A stretch of 64,000 bases of DNA from assembly GCA_026315105.1 (NCBI GenBank), contig CM048746.1, positions 563,035,940 to 563,099,939 on the forward strand, written 5' to 3'. The notes under the pieces were generated by a model, which worked only from the letters and a program-made list of their open reading frames with translations, had not been told where the DNA came from and searched no databases. Positions 56,701-62,641 of this stretch are shown here, in pieces (positions within the stretch are counted from its first letter, which is position 1; the number at the start of each line of letters is the position of its first letter). This DNA comes from Locusta migratoria (taxonomy: Eukaryota; Arthropoda; Insecta; Orthoptera; Acrididae). A program made the translations under genes and the position numbers.

Positions 56701-58502
56701 AGGGATGGGAGGGGGGAGGGGGAAGCAGCGGAGGAGGGGGGAAGTGGAGAGGGAAGATAAGGCTTGACATCGCCTCTGCTTGTTATCCCCACCCTTATCT
56801 TCCCTCTCCACTCCCCTCATCTCTCCTCTACTCCTTCCCCCTTCCCCCTCCCATCCCTTCTGCTTGCCGTGACTCAGACTGTGTTGGGCGGCCAGAGATG
56901 GCTGACGTATGTGGATGAGTGTGCCTGAGTGATTGTGTGGATCAGTGTTCTCTCTCTGAGGAAGGCCACAATTGAAAATTTAGAATTGATTTTTGTGTTT
57001 GTGTGTGTTTTATTTGTGTCTGTCGGCAGCTCAGTGTTCGTCATTACAGTGAGTTGAAACCTTTTCATTGCTGCATGTAACAATCTTGGACTTCTCAAGA
57101 CAAAATGTCGACTGGTCTGTACACTGCTTGTGCTGTGTATAATGAGGGGATGGTAATAGTTACTAAAAATTGTAATCATGTTGTTTGCATAAAACAAAAA
57201 TTTATTCCTCATTATAATTTCTGTAGAGGTAATGCATTTACTCCAGTGAAGTGCCGGGATTTCATCCCCCCTCCAAGTAACCTAATTTCAACACCACATA
57301 GCACCTCTTTACAGCAAAAATAACCTCCTTACTTCATGAACATTTCTCTCTCTCGTTCTCTAGCAATTCTTTTGAGATTAGGTGAAAACATCGGATGGAA
57401 CCAGAATTGAGAATTAGGGCATGTTTTTATCCAAGCCTAATTCATATTCCTTTGATTTCACAATAGCTAAATGGTCTCAAACATCATTTGGAAATACTTT
57501 AGTCTTTCTGTTGAGTCAGAAAATGAGACACTCATTTCATAGTTGACGCCTTTAAGACAAATCTTCAATCTGGATCTTGTGTCCCTGTTCATATGAGGTG
57601 TGTATTTCTTTCACAACCTCATGACTTGTAATGTAATAGCCTTCTGTGATGATGTGTAGTGCTTCCATAACTACATTTAAATTCATTTCTCAAATAATAA
57701 ACAGATTTTGGATGTTGATGGTGAGTTTTCGGTGGTTCTCTCAACGCTGCAGCACACTTTTTGTACACTTTTTTTTAAAAAGTAAATTCTATGAAGTGCA
57801 GCACTGATTACTAGTGGCGAATCCAGGGGGTGATGTGATGGGCTGCAGCTCTCCCCCAACTGAGCAGTGAGGAAAACCTCCTAGCTTTTTTTACTCTTTA
57901 GGAATCAGTTTTAGGTACAATCACACAAAATTTCTATGAGCTCAGTCAAAATTCTGGATTTGCCAATGCTGATCTCTGAAGACTGCTTTTGACAAACTAC
58001 AGTTAAGTACATCTGTTTGAGTGAAACCATTTTCAACAGTTACGGTGCTTAAGAATATTATGCACTATTTGTTAGAAATTTGATTAATTGAACCACATAT
58101 ATCTTCAGGAGTAATGTACAGCAGGGACAACAGATAAGTTTTATTAATACTGAAGGCATTGTAAATTGGCATCAGTGAATGAAAATTCACATTAAACATG
58201 ACTAGACGTCTGTGACTTGTACATTTTTTTTACTGTCAGTGAATTTTAGCCGATGCTTGAAGGAATAAATACCGATCTATGAGAGGTGGAGATATAGTTA
58301 TCAAATTGATATCTTTGTATCAAATATTTTTCAGGAAGGATCAGCTTTGGCTACTTTCAAGCACCATACTGAGCCAGTGACTACAGTTGAATGGAATCCT
58401 GCAGATTCAACAGTTTTTGCATCAGGTGGCGCTGATAATCAAATAGCCCTTTGGGATTTAGCTCTGGAAAGAGATGAAACTGCAGAAGAGGAAGATCTTA
58501 AG
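33330..58502 (+). CDS. GRWD1: GRWD1 orthologue, glutamate-rich WD40-repeat protein (7 exons; 3' end outside window)
   Basis: The joined exons are 33330-33486, 36438-36571, 38594-38737, 43833-44031, 49057-49231, 53052-53220 and 58335-58502. They total 1146 nt (382 codons), all introns are GT...AG, and the phases agree at every junction. The N-terminus carries the family's YLPGKPL and LHQAQTG segments. Exon 2 carries DFPLTAYAVAGTQ. Exon 3 has an acidic stretch (DEEDEESSDSDSDDEDD) followed by CVNRVRV. Exons 4-7 hold WD repeats ending in SIWNI, IHVW, LRIWDTR, LHIWDLR and ALWDL. In the known family the protein is a nuclear WD40 chaperone: yeast Rrb1 escorts ribosomal protein uL3 in 60S assembly, and human GRWD1 also binds histones. 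Human GRWD1 is about 446 residues, so roughly 60 C-terminal residues (last WD blade) should lie past 64000. I found no frameshift or stop in the exons. Function is inferred from family membership. Confidence 0.95.
33487..35150. other. GRWD1 intron 1, 5' part
   Basis: Unassigned AT-rich intron sequence with a short CA repeat (about 34922-34944). No gene or bounded repeat is recognised. Confidence 0.45.
35340..35870 (+). pseudogene. Mariner transposase N-terminal remnant (intron 1)
   Basis: The open part (35358-35561) reads KFCFKTGKSAFETYELLKIA, QSNVFIWFNRFKNAHESFED and EPWSGHA, the mariner/SETMAR helix-turn-helix and its GRP-like linker. The next frame gives LRLTIREMADELNSSFYAV, then TGYKLWV, a stop, and EYDPEIKVHSLQWKTPGSP. 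In mariners the first catalytic Asp lies in the TGDESW motif, so TGYKLW means it is lost. The rest of the catalytic domain is absent and a GA repeat follows. Confidence 0.85.
36438..36571 (+). CDS. GRWD1: GRWD1 exon 2
   Basis: The acceptor is ATTTACAG at 36437 and the donor is AAG before GTAAGT. The exon encodes SPCLSFDIIKDTLGDNRE and the conserved FPLTAYAVAGTQ segment of the pre-WD domain. It completes the Gly codon split by intron 1 and ends in phase 0. Confidence 0.93.
36706..38421 (+). mobile_element. Degenerate Tc1-type transposon with LINE inside (intron 2)
   Basis: The left end CACTGAAGAGCCAAACAAACTGG and the inverted right end TACTGAAGAGCCAAAGAAACTAG form terminal repeats flanked by TA (36704-36705 and 38422-38423). 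Left of the LINE, TMADYHNFSEFECCVIVGA resembles a Tc1 transposase start. Right of it, forward frames around 38165-38240 read SPDMNIIQHI with DALENAV, the C-terminal DD34E end of Tc1. It fills most of intron 2. Confidence 0.8.
37008..37995 (+). mobile_element. 5'-truncated LINE copy 1 (jockey/CR1-like), inside Tc1
   Basis: The RT C-terminal half and ORF2 tail (frame 37011-37922) read DFLSNRTQYVVLDGECSSET, SVSSGVPQGSVIGPLLFSIY and INDLMDRVSCNLRLFADDAV. They continue with LALNVEKCKVMRMSRKNNPI, FKYLGVTLQSDMKWNEHV, and RPRLEYCSSIWDPQQIG. The 3' UTR is short and ends in GTAGATGTAGATGTAG repeats. The catalytic FADD is intact, but the first RT motifs and the endonuclease are missing. The copy at 62642-64000 is over 95% similar by eye. 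Confidence 0.92.
38594..38737 (+). CDS. GRWD1: GRWD1 exon 3 (acidic region)
   Basis: A pyrimidine-rich acceptor ends TTTTCAG and the donor is CGA before GTGAGT. Exactly 48 codons are encoded. The Asp/Glu/Ser-rich stretch is the glutamate-rich feature that names the family, and it is followed by the start of the beta-propeller (HHKGCVNRVRV). Confidence 0.93.
38738..39510. other. GRWD1 intron 3, 5' part
   Basis: No recognised gene or repeat. Confidence 0.4.
39520..41600 (-). mobile_element. Penelope-like element A with inverted termini (intron 3)
   Basis: The coding part (about 39960-41300) matches element B base for base in long blocks. Examples are GAGTGGCATAGGGATTGACTA and GGAACACCACTTTAGG at 40460-40520, and ATGAAAATATAATCAATG at 40950. 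On the reverse strand it encodes degraded Penelope RT (SIHTPVHMKPTIQY region). The two ends, about 39540-39660 and, inverted, 41590-41470, share a series GCA-AGAAAAGAC...CAGCCGCAGCCTTCAT...GCACACACA. A 36-bp CA repeat at 40684-40719 interrupts it. Not functional. Confidence 0.65.
41640..42450 (-). pseudogene. Mariner transposase, N-terminally truncated (intron 3)
   Basis: The reverse strand reads CGRPNEVTTPAMVKKTHKPV, GISKSVVHHISENLNMKKLC, ARFVLYLLTLKQKQCREDVS, then KMKVLFLQDNAHPTT (second Asp) and LEKKWLGGQRFSKNEDLILA. It ends SYFEDFDSSHYKKGSKRIEH. This is a cecropia/irritans-type mariner transposase missing about 45 N-terminal residues. The normal PYSPDLAPSDYFLF segment reads FARFSPLELFSD, so the third Asp is lost. 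Confidence 0.88.
42480..43795 (-). pseudogene. Penelope-like element B: RT and GIY-YIG nuclease remnants (intron 3)
   Basis: Reverse-strand pieces in order are SIQTNNYFSFEGKVYSQIQG and TAMGTRMAPCYAHLFMDHLE (Penelope RT finger/palm, 43610-43500). Then come SVLFVTQYQPKLVRLKHILR, QGSHPYGRPQCKTCLIWHF (linker with Cys motif), and LYCNHCTMFYIGMTTNQLSI (42755-42695). The last matches the FYIG...R core of the GIY-YIG-type endonuclease that Penelope-like elements use for target-primed reverse transcription. Frameshifts separate the pieces. Confidence 0.82.
43833..44031 (+). CDS. GRWD1: GRWD1 exon 4 (first WD blade)
   Basis: The acceptor TTATTTACAG is followed by codons for VSTYEDFVLTAAWSELGNV, then SIWNI, and finally GHQSEGFGLDWS. 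The donor is CCAG before GTGTGT, in phase 1. A degraded Penelope-like element and a GT repeat end only about 40-80 bases upstream of this acceptor. Confidence 0.93.
44260..45235 (+). pseudogene. Penelope-like element C remnant, opposite orientation (intron 4)
   Basis: The forward frame 44977-45201 ends LTFYLLFKIHKRDNSEHPFV, then ADFRLHGLTHPNRLPK, resembling the FYxLPKIHK region upstream of the Penelope RT palm. The preceding 700 bases are C-rich and full of stops but keep fragments such as DLTPKVQRNLQ. This is the 5' part of the same family as A and B. Confidence 0.6.
45236..45640. other. Unassigned GC-richer intron 4 stretch
   Basis: Short ORFs only, with a CT repeat near 45270. No domain recognised. 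Confidence 0.35.
45700..46840 (-). pseudogene. Gypsy pol fragment C, RT joined to integrase by deletion (intron 4)
   Basis: The reverse strand at 46815-46560 reads CNLDKCQFFQTSIVYLDFKI, TREGITPLCQHTTAIL and YYHKFLPNVTTTAQ, the RT thumb/connection. It then changes at about 46500 to MTLSKIFSLESLLVTLVTDN, and further to HPNKMG-type positions and NPTEEICG, integrase core near the second Asp. RNase H and the integrase zinc domain are missing between them. A GC-rich tail with a G run (45822-45834) follows. Confidence 0.7.
46963..47161 (+). repeat. tRNA-derived SINE copy 6
   Basis: Forward copy with CCGCGGCGGAGTGGCCAACC (degraded A box), a B-box-like GGGTTTGAATCCTCCC, and a body ending AACTTTTGAACATTTG. 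The 12-bp target duplication AAATTTTCACTG is at 46951-46962 and 47162-47173. Confidence 0.93.
47412..48972 (-). mobile_element. Tc1/mariner-superfamily transposon with long TIRs (intron 4)
   Basis: The left end CCGGGTGATCAAAAAGTCAA and its inverted partner CCGGGTGATCAAAAAGTCAG extend as near-identical inverted repeats for over 100 bases (through GACACACAT-CTTGGAATG-CATGGGGTTTTATTA). They are flanked by TA at 47410-47411 and 48973-48974. The interior encodes one transposase on the reverse strand. It ends 84 bases before GRWD1 exon 5. Confidence 0.93.
47639..48700 (-). pseudogene. Tc1/mariner transposase with wide catalytic spacing
   Basis: The N-terminal HTH-like region (48612-48310) includes VVRMISKFEAMGCLDNRLLS. 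The catalytic parts are ALWTDEAHFTLRGSV (first Asp, about 48260), CTIFMQDGAPPNIARCV (second Asp, about 47965) and WPPRSPNLSPCDYWL (third Asp, about 47830). Forty-two residues separate the second and third Asp, more than the 34 of mariner or Tc1. This is nearer the DD41D groups (rosa/Visitor), although a small indel in this copy cannot be excluded. Two frameshifts (near 48290 and 48120) break it. Confidence 0.85.
49057..49231 (+). CDS. GRWD1: GRWD1 exon 5 (second WD blade)
   Basis: The acceptor is CATTTCAG and the donor is AAAAG before GTGAAT. The exon encodes VLASGDCKRGIHVWRP, then LIGHTASVEDLQWSP and VLASCSVDK. It ends in phase 2; the Ser codon is completed by exon 6. A Tc1/mariner element ends 84 bases upstream of the exon. 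Confidence 0.93.
49600..49862. repeat. Foldback-like repeat with GT microsatellite core (intron 5)
   Basis: The ends TTGCAAATCACCTTAAAGAC and, inverted, TTGCAACTTAACCATAAAGAC enclose a GT run at 49699-49748. The right half contains TGATGAAGGCTTTGGCCACA, also seen at the end of Penelope-like element A. Confidence 0.55.
50309..50353. repeat. CA microsatellite
   Basis: Uninterrupted CA dinucleotides. A second CA run lies at 50749-50793, just before LINE copy 2. Confidence 0.97.
50835..51777 (+). pseudogene. LINE copy 2, 5'-truncated and decayed (intron 5)
   Basis: Matches LINE copy 1 from the GCGACTGTTCATCAGAGACAAG position to the GTAGATGTA tail. It encodes SSETSVSSGMPQGSVLGSLL, FSIYINDLMDRITCNFRLFA with DDTVV, then several frameshifts and stops. 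The 3' end around 51720 keeps CAGTGTACCTTCTGCCACAC. It is clearly older than copies 1 and 3. Confidence 0.9.
51779..52290 (-). pseudogene. Gypsy RT fragment D (intron 5)
   Basis: The reverse strand reads YQIVLNNDSTKYTVF-like positions near 52150. Next is VSVFIRALNKAIGANAKEKV, then FIYVDDIVIHSQREVCNTTL (catalytic YVDD, about 52010) and FSKSQFGREQVRTLTEQ. This differs in wording from the other Gypsy fragments here, so it is a separate lineage. A T run at 52311-52329 lies beyond its 5' side. Confidence 0.78.
52330..53040. other. AT-rich 3' part of intron 5
   Basis: No repeat or gene recognised; polypyrimidine tract before exon 6. Confidence 0.5.
53052..53220 (+). CDS. GRWD1: GRWD1 exon 6 (two WD segments)
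   Basis: The acceptor is TTTTTTAG after a C/T-rich tract, and the donor is AAG before GTATTT. It encodes SLRIWDTRSSPQDANK, AHESDVNVISWNKHEP and IVSGGDDGVLHIWDLR, two clear WD40 blade segments with WD endings. It ends in phase 0. Confidence 0.93.
53640..55140 (-). pseudogene. Gypsy integrase fragment E (intron 6)
   Basis: From 55080 the reverse strand reads SVLRSCILTLLHHGHW and LVQQLANLF, the H2C2 zinc region. Further on it gives DFAGFFLNLMRWVVENVLSN (core, first Asp), then SPEATVQAL, then FHPQSNGETEVMV-like positions and HYTDHPNEWQK (54400). Codons are heavily decayed. An unrelated 100-base insert with CACCGAAACCGG interrupts at about 54830-54950. Confidence 0.72.
55141..56490. other. Unassigned AT-rich part of intron 6
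   Basis: No ORF with a domain; a G run at 55421-55430. Confidence 0.45.
56500..57056. repeat. Palindromic foldback element (intron 6)
   Basis: The left arm (about 56500-56765) and right arm (57056-56775) are inverted copies. Examples are CACACAATCACTCAGGCACA / inverted TGTGCCTGAGTGATTGTGTG, GGCCGCCCAACACAGTCTG / CAGACTGTGTTGGGCGGCC, and AGGGATGGGAGGGGGGAGGG / CCCTTCCCCCTCCCATCCCT. The arms are purine-rich in the centre and the spacer is only about 10-20 bases, so transcripts could form a long hairpin. No coding capacity. Confidence 0.9.
57057..58334. other. 3' part of intron 6
   Basis: Unassigned, ending in the TTTTTCAG acceptor of exon 7. Confidence 0.5.
58335..58502 (+). CDS. GRWD1: GRWD1 exon 7 (WD blade, last exon in window)
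   Basis: The acceptor is TTTTTCAG and the donor is AAG before GTAATT. The exon encodes 56 codons including HHTEPVTTVEWNP, ASGGADNQIALWDLALE and an acidic DETAEEEDLK tail. This is where human GRWD1 also has an acidic linker before its last blade. It ends in phase 0, so the C-terminal exon must follow. Confidence 0.93.
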
Positions 58503-58859
58503 GTAATTTTTAATCTTGCTCTGTGTTACAATGTTTAAATAAATTAGATATAGGAGTATTTAGATGGGTATTAATGAAACTTAGGAAAAATGCTCTCTTA
58601 TTTCATTATTGAAAACAACCTTTCAACTGAAACTATACTTGCAGGAATTGTGCACAGTATTGACACTGACATGTTAAATGCCTGAAAACTTTTGTTTAGC
58701 ATTGAATTAGTGCTCAGTAGTTTTACAAGCTTACGATTTTTTAAAACTCTTCTGTTCTGTACACTACAATCAGATGGCTTTGAAGAACTTTCCATATGCA
58801 TCTCAAGAGAGTTTGAAAGCTACTTTTAATGATCTATTGTGAACTTCATATAGGAAGGT
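58503..58859. other. 5' part of intron 7
   Basis: AT-rich, nothing recognised. Confidence 0.45.
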
Positions 58860-61800
58860 GCCCCAGGTAGTGTAATGGGTGTGACCGTGGTGGTGCGGGG
58901 GAGGGGTGGAGTTACAATGATGAAGGGGGTAGGTCTTGATCCACCTGCTGACAGCCACTGTGCGGGCCTCTGGAGAGACTCCGGAACATGGCCGAGGATG
59001 CAGCGGCAAGAGTGGCAGCTACACTGGTGTCAATGCCACCTGTGGTGACGATGGAGGAGACCTCATCCTGCGCTGTCATAACAGGCACTGATGGCATCAA
59101 TGGCATCTAACAGGCTGGAGATAAGAGTGCCCAGGCTGCACAGGCAGCGACAGCAGTGGTGTACTGCCTGGGAAGATGTGGCCCATCTGCAGCCACTTCT
59201 GAGAGATCCAATCCACAGTAGCATCAGGAACAGAGTAAGGTCAGCTTTATGTGCCATTGCTTGGAGACCTCCTAAAGTCTCAAGAAATGTACGTAGCTCA
59301 GCCCATGAAATTGACTACAAGCCCAGGTTCCAACAAATGATTCCCTCGGAAAAGTCAAAAGTAGACCATTTCATTGGCCTGGATTGTGGAGGGTTCTGGG
59401 GGCCATCAGTGGAGTCAGGTGGATGAAGAAGATTAAGAGTAATCCAGTGAGGTCTACCATGGAGTAGTTCGCCAATGGACTTTTCTCCCTGATGTGTCAT
59501 ATGTTATGATGAGAGGAAGGGAGCAGAGCATTTTCCTTGCTGTGAGTGGCCCATAATTTTGTCATTTGTGTCTTAAAGGTGCTGCAAATCATTCTCTGTC
59601 TCACTATTGGACTGTGAGGAAAAAGGCACAAAGCAGACATGATGATGTTATCCTTGCAAAAAGATGTGAATTCTTCAGAGGTCAACTGTGGGCCATTATC
59701 AGACACTATGGTGGAGGGCAGTCCTTCCTAGTAGAAGATAGTAGCAAAGACTAGGATTCTACTGGCCAATATCATGGAGGTGAAAGGGACCACAAAAGGA
59801 AATTTAGAAAATGTGTCTACTACAATGAATCATCGAGATCCCCAAAGTGGCCCAAAAAAAATTTATGTGAAGCCATTGCCATAGGCCGTCTGGTTGGGGC
59901 CAATGGAAAAAACTGATAAGGAACAGGCAAATTCTTGGCACATGCCTTGCAACACGAGCCCCATGTGTTTGTTGTCCTTGTCAATTACCAACCTTGTGCA
60001 ATGTTGTTGTGCCAACTGCTGGGTATGGGCAACAATTCATTGACCCTTGTGCAGCAAGCCAAACACCTGTTGCTATAGAGATGCTGGTACTCGTACACAG
60101 GCCTAGTCATTGGGTGTGTGTAGCAACACTACCCCATGCCAGCTGGAGGCAGCAAGCTGTGAGAAACAACATAGAAGAGAATGATTTAGACATGGTTCAG
60201 CCGGACTAAATGTAATGGTGGAGGAGCCGGAGAATAGCATCTGGTCTTGTGGCCACAGCAATTTGACAATGGTCAATCAGGCACAACTTTACTGCGGCAT
60301 TCTCAATTTGGTCAATGTGGAAGCATGCAACCTCAAAAGTATCAAAATCTGCATCACTTCTGATAAGACGGGACAAGATTATCTATGTTGGTGTGATGGG
60401 CAGTGGGGCAATACAGGATCTCACGATCATAGTTTGTCAGGATCAGTGCCCAGTGTTTAAGTTTCTTTGCTGTTTGGACAGGTACAGGTTTTGTAGGATG
60501 GAACAAACTAGTGGGAGGGGGCGCTTGTGATCCGTCAAGATGTAGAACGTCTTCCCATAGAGGTATTAGTAGAAATTGGACACTCCATAGATGACTGACA
60601 AAGCCTTCTTCTGTAGTTGGCTGTAATTGGTCTGGGCTTTGTTAAGCAGCTTAGACACAAAAGCAGTTGGTCAGTGTGTGATGCAGACCTTGTGAGGTGA
60701 GAAAGACAGCCCTACTGCCACAGTAGGAGGCATCTACTTGTGGGAACAAGGGTTTAGCAGAATCGAAGTGAGTGGGAACCCTGTCACTGAGCATTTCAGC
60801 ATTGGGAAAGTGTTTTTTTGTTCAGACAACCAGATGAAAAGAACATGGAAGGGTGCTGGAGCTGAGCAACATTAGTGATGAAGAGGAGGTAATTAGATAT
60901 TGCCAAGAACAGCCTGAAATTCAGAGAGGTTCTTCGGGCTTAGGCGTTCCCAAATAGCCTCCAGGTATTTCGCAGAAAGTTGAATCCCATGTGTGACCAA
61001 GGTATTTGATGTGGGCAAGGGGGGAAAATCTCATTTCTCTCAGTTGCATTGCTGACCTGCCTCAGAAAGTGTCTGGAAGAGGCATTCTATGTTCTGTAGA
61101 TGCTCCTCTGGAGATCTGCCAGAAATGACCATGCCATCTACATAATTGGAACAAGAAGGGACTTTTAATATCAGTTTTTTCAAAAAATTGGTGGAAGATG
61201 GCCAGGGTGGAAGGATTACCAAAGGGGAGAACACTAATATTGGAACAGCCCAATGTGTGTTAATGATGAGGATGGATTTTGTCTTCCCCAGGAGGGGCTC
61301 ACGGTTCTTTCACAAGTACATGCATGGTGAGCACAGGGCCTCGAGCTAATGCAGTCTTTCTTCCTTCTTTCCTTCGTGGACTGCATTTCCTTTCCCTTCC
61401 CCTCCTTTCCTATCCTCACTTCCTCCCCTCCCCACTGGGGGACCACTGACCTAGGCAGTTTAGGCCCCCTATCCCAGCCAACCAACCAACTAATGATTTT
61501 GTCATCTCATCCAACTGACGTTGCAATAACTATCACCTGAGATCAATCTTTGGAGGGAGGCAAAAAGAGGTCGTGGGGGGACACAACAAAAAAACCATAC
61601 TTTAACAGTAGATTTGAAATACTTTTTTTTTTTTACTGTGACTGGGAGACTAGCTCATTGACTAGCAGAGAGAGCCTTGAGAACCTCCAGTTGCAGCACT
61701 TGGCATAACTCTTTGGCAACAGTGTCCCAAACGGTGTGAGTGACCTCCTGAGTACTGATGAACTGTGGTTGGGCAGTGTCTTTGAGGGTAATATGGGTGA

Positions 61801-62330
61801 AAAAACCTTTTGCTATACCCAGATAGTTTGTAAAAAAGCTGATCAAATTTGTCACAAAGTGCCGTGACACTATCATGAGGGACATGAGAGTTAATTGTCG
61901 CCACATTGTCCAAAATCTTAAGACAAAAAATGTCGAGCATTAAGGCCAAAAATGTTGGGACTGTCATAAGTCTGAAGCACTGTAACAGGGAGTGTGTTAC
62001 AGGTGGAATGATATTGCATTGGCAAGGAACAGTTGTCAAACACAGCAGTGCGGTCCCCATTAAAGGTGATGAGAGCTTGAATCAGAGCATTAAGCCTGGA
62101 GAACCAAGCAAATACTAAGTGGCCCTATTAACCAGTCACCAATGTCCAGTGTCCAGCTAGCATCAGACAACCTGGTTTCAAATGCGTAGCTAAATGAAAA
62201 GTTTTTTAGCTCCTGTTCAATTAGAAACAGACACTGGGGACAACTAACATCCTGAGATGTGGCTAGCACAGTTGAAAAACAGTAACAGGTGTGAGTTAGA
62301 GTTGCTTCATCAGAAACCAACCTGTGCAGA
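58860..62330 (-). pseudogene. Gypsy pol fragment F, protease-linker to integrase (intron 7)
   Basis: On the reverse strand the order is: RT start ALCDKFDQLFYKLSGYSKRF and HITLKDTAQPQFIST (61860-61700); RT palm NYVDGMVISGRSPEEHLQNI with SEAGQQCN (61150-61040, YVDG where YLDD is expected); RNase H TDQLLLC and ANYRRRLCQSSMECPIST (60700-60560); integrase SDNGPQLTSEEFTSFCKDN (about 59705, second Asp) and KSIGELLHGRPHWITLNLLH. A T/C-rich insert with AACCAACCAACT (61340-61500) splits the RT. Stops and shifts are abundant. No LTR found. Confidence 0.82.
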
Positions 62331-62439
62331 AGATTAGCACCTTCATTATTGACCTGATGAATGTTGGCCTCAAAGTCATAAGGTTATGTAGGTTATTTTT
62401 CAAAAGAGATAGATTGGTTGGCCATTATTTACCTTTGTG

Positions 62440-62640
62440 CTGTACCGCCGATAGTGACACAAATGAAGAAAAAGGAAAAAAAGGGATGAAAAAGGACAAG
62501 CTTTCGGAACACAGTTCCTTCTTCAGGTGGGAGAGAAGGGAAGATAAAAAGGATGGGAAATGGAAGGGAAAGGTAATTCACGACCTAGGTCATGATGGTG
62601 GGGTTTGAGGAGTGTGGAAGTCAGAGATACTGGCAAGGTT
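62440..62640. other. Short unassigned segment next to LINE copy 3
   Basis: A/G-rich with ACAAGCTTTCGGAACACAGTT and TTCTTCAGG. It resembles one half of a foldback repeat, but no partner arm was found. Confidence 0.35.
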
Positions 62641-62641
62641 A

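Noticed and set aside
56523..57212. Overlapping ORFs of 60-130 codons on both strands
   Set aside because: They mirror each other because the sequence is a palindrome; low complexity, no domain.
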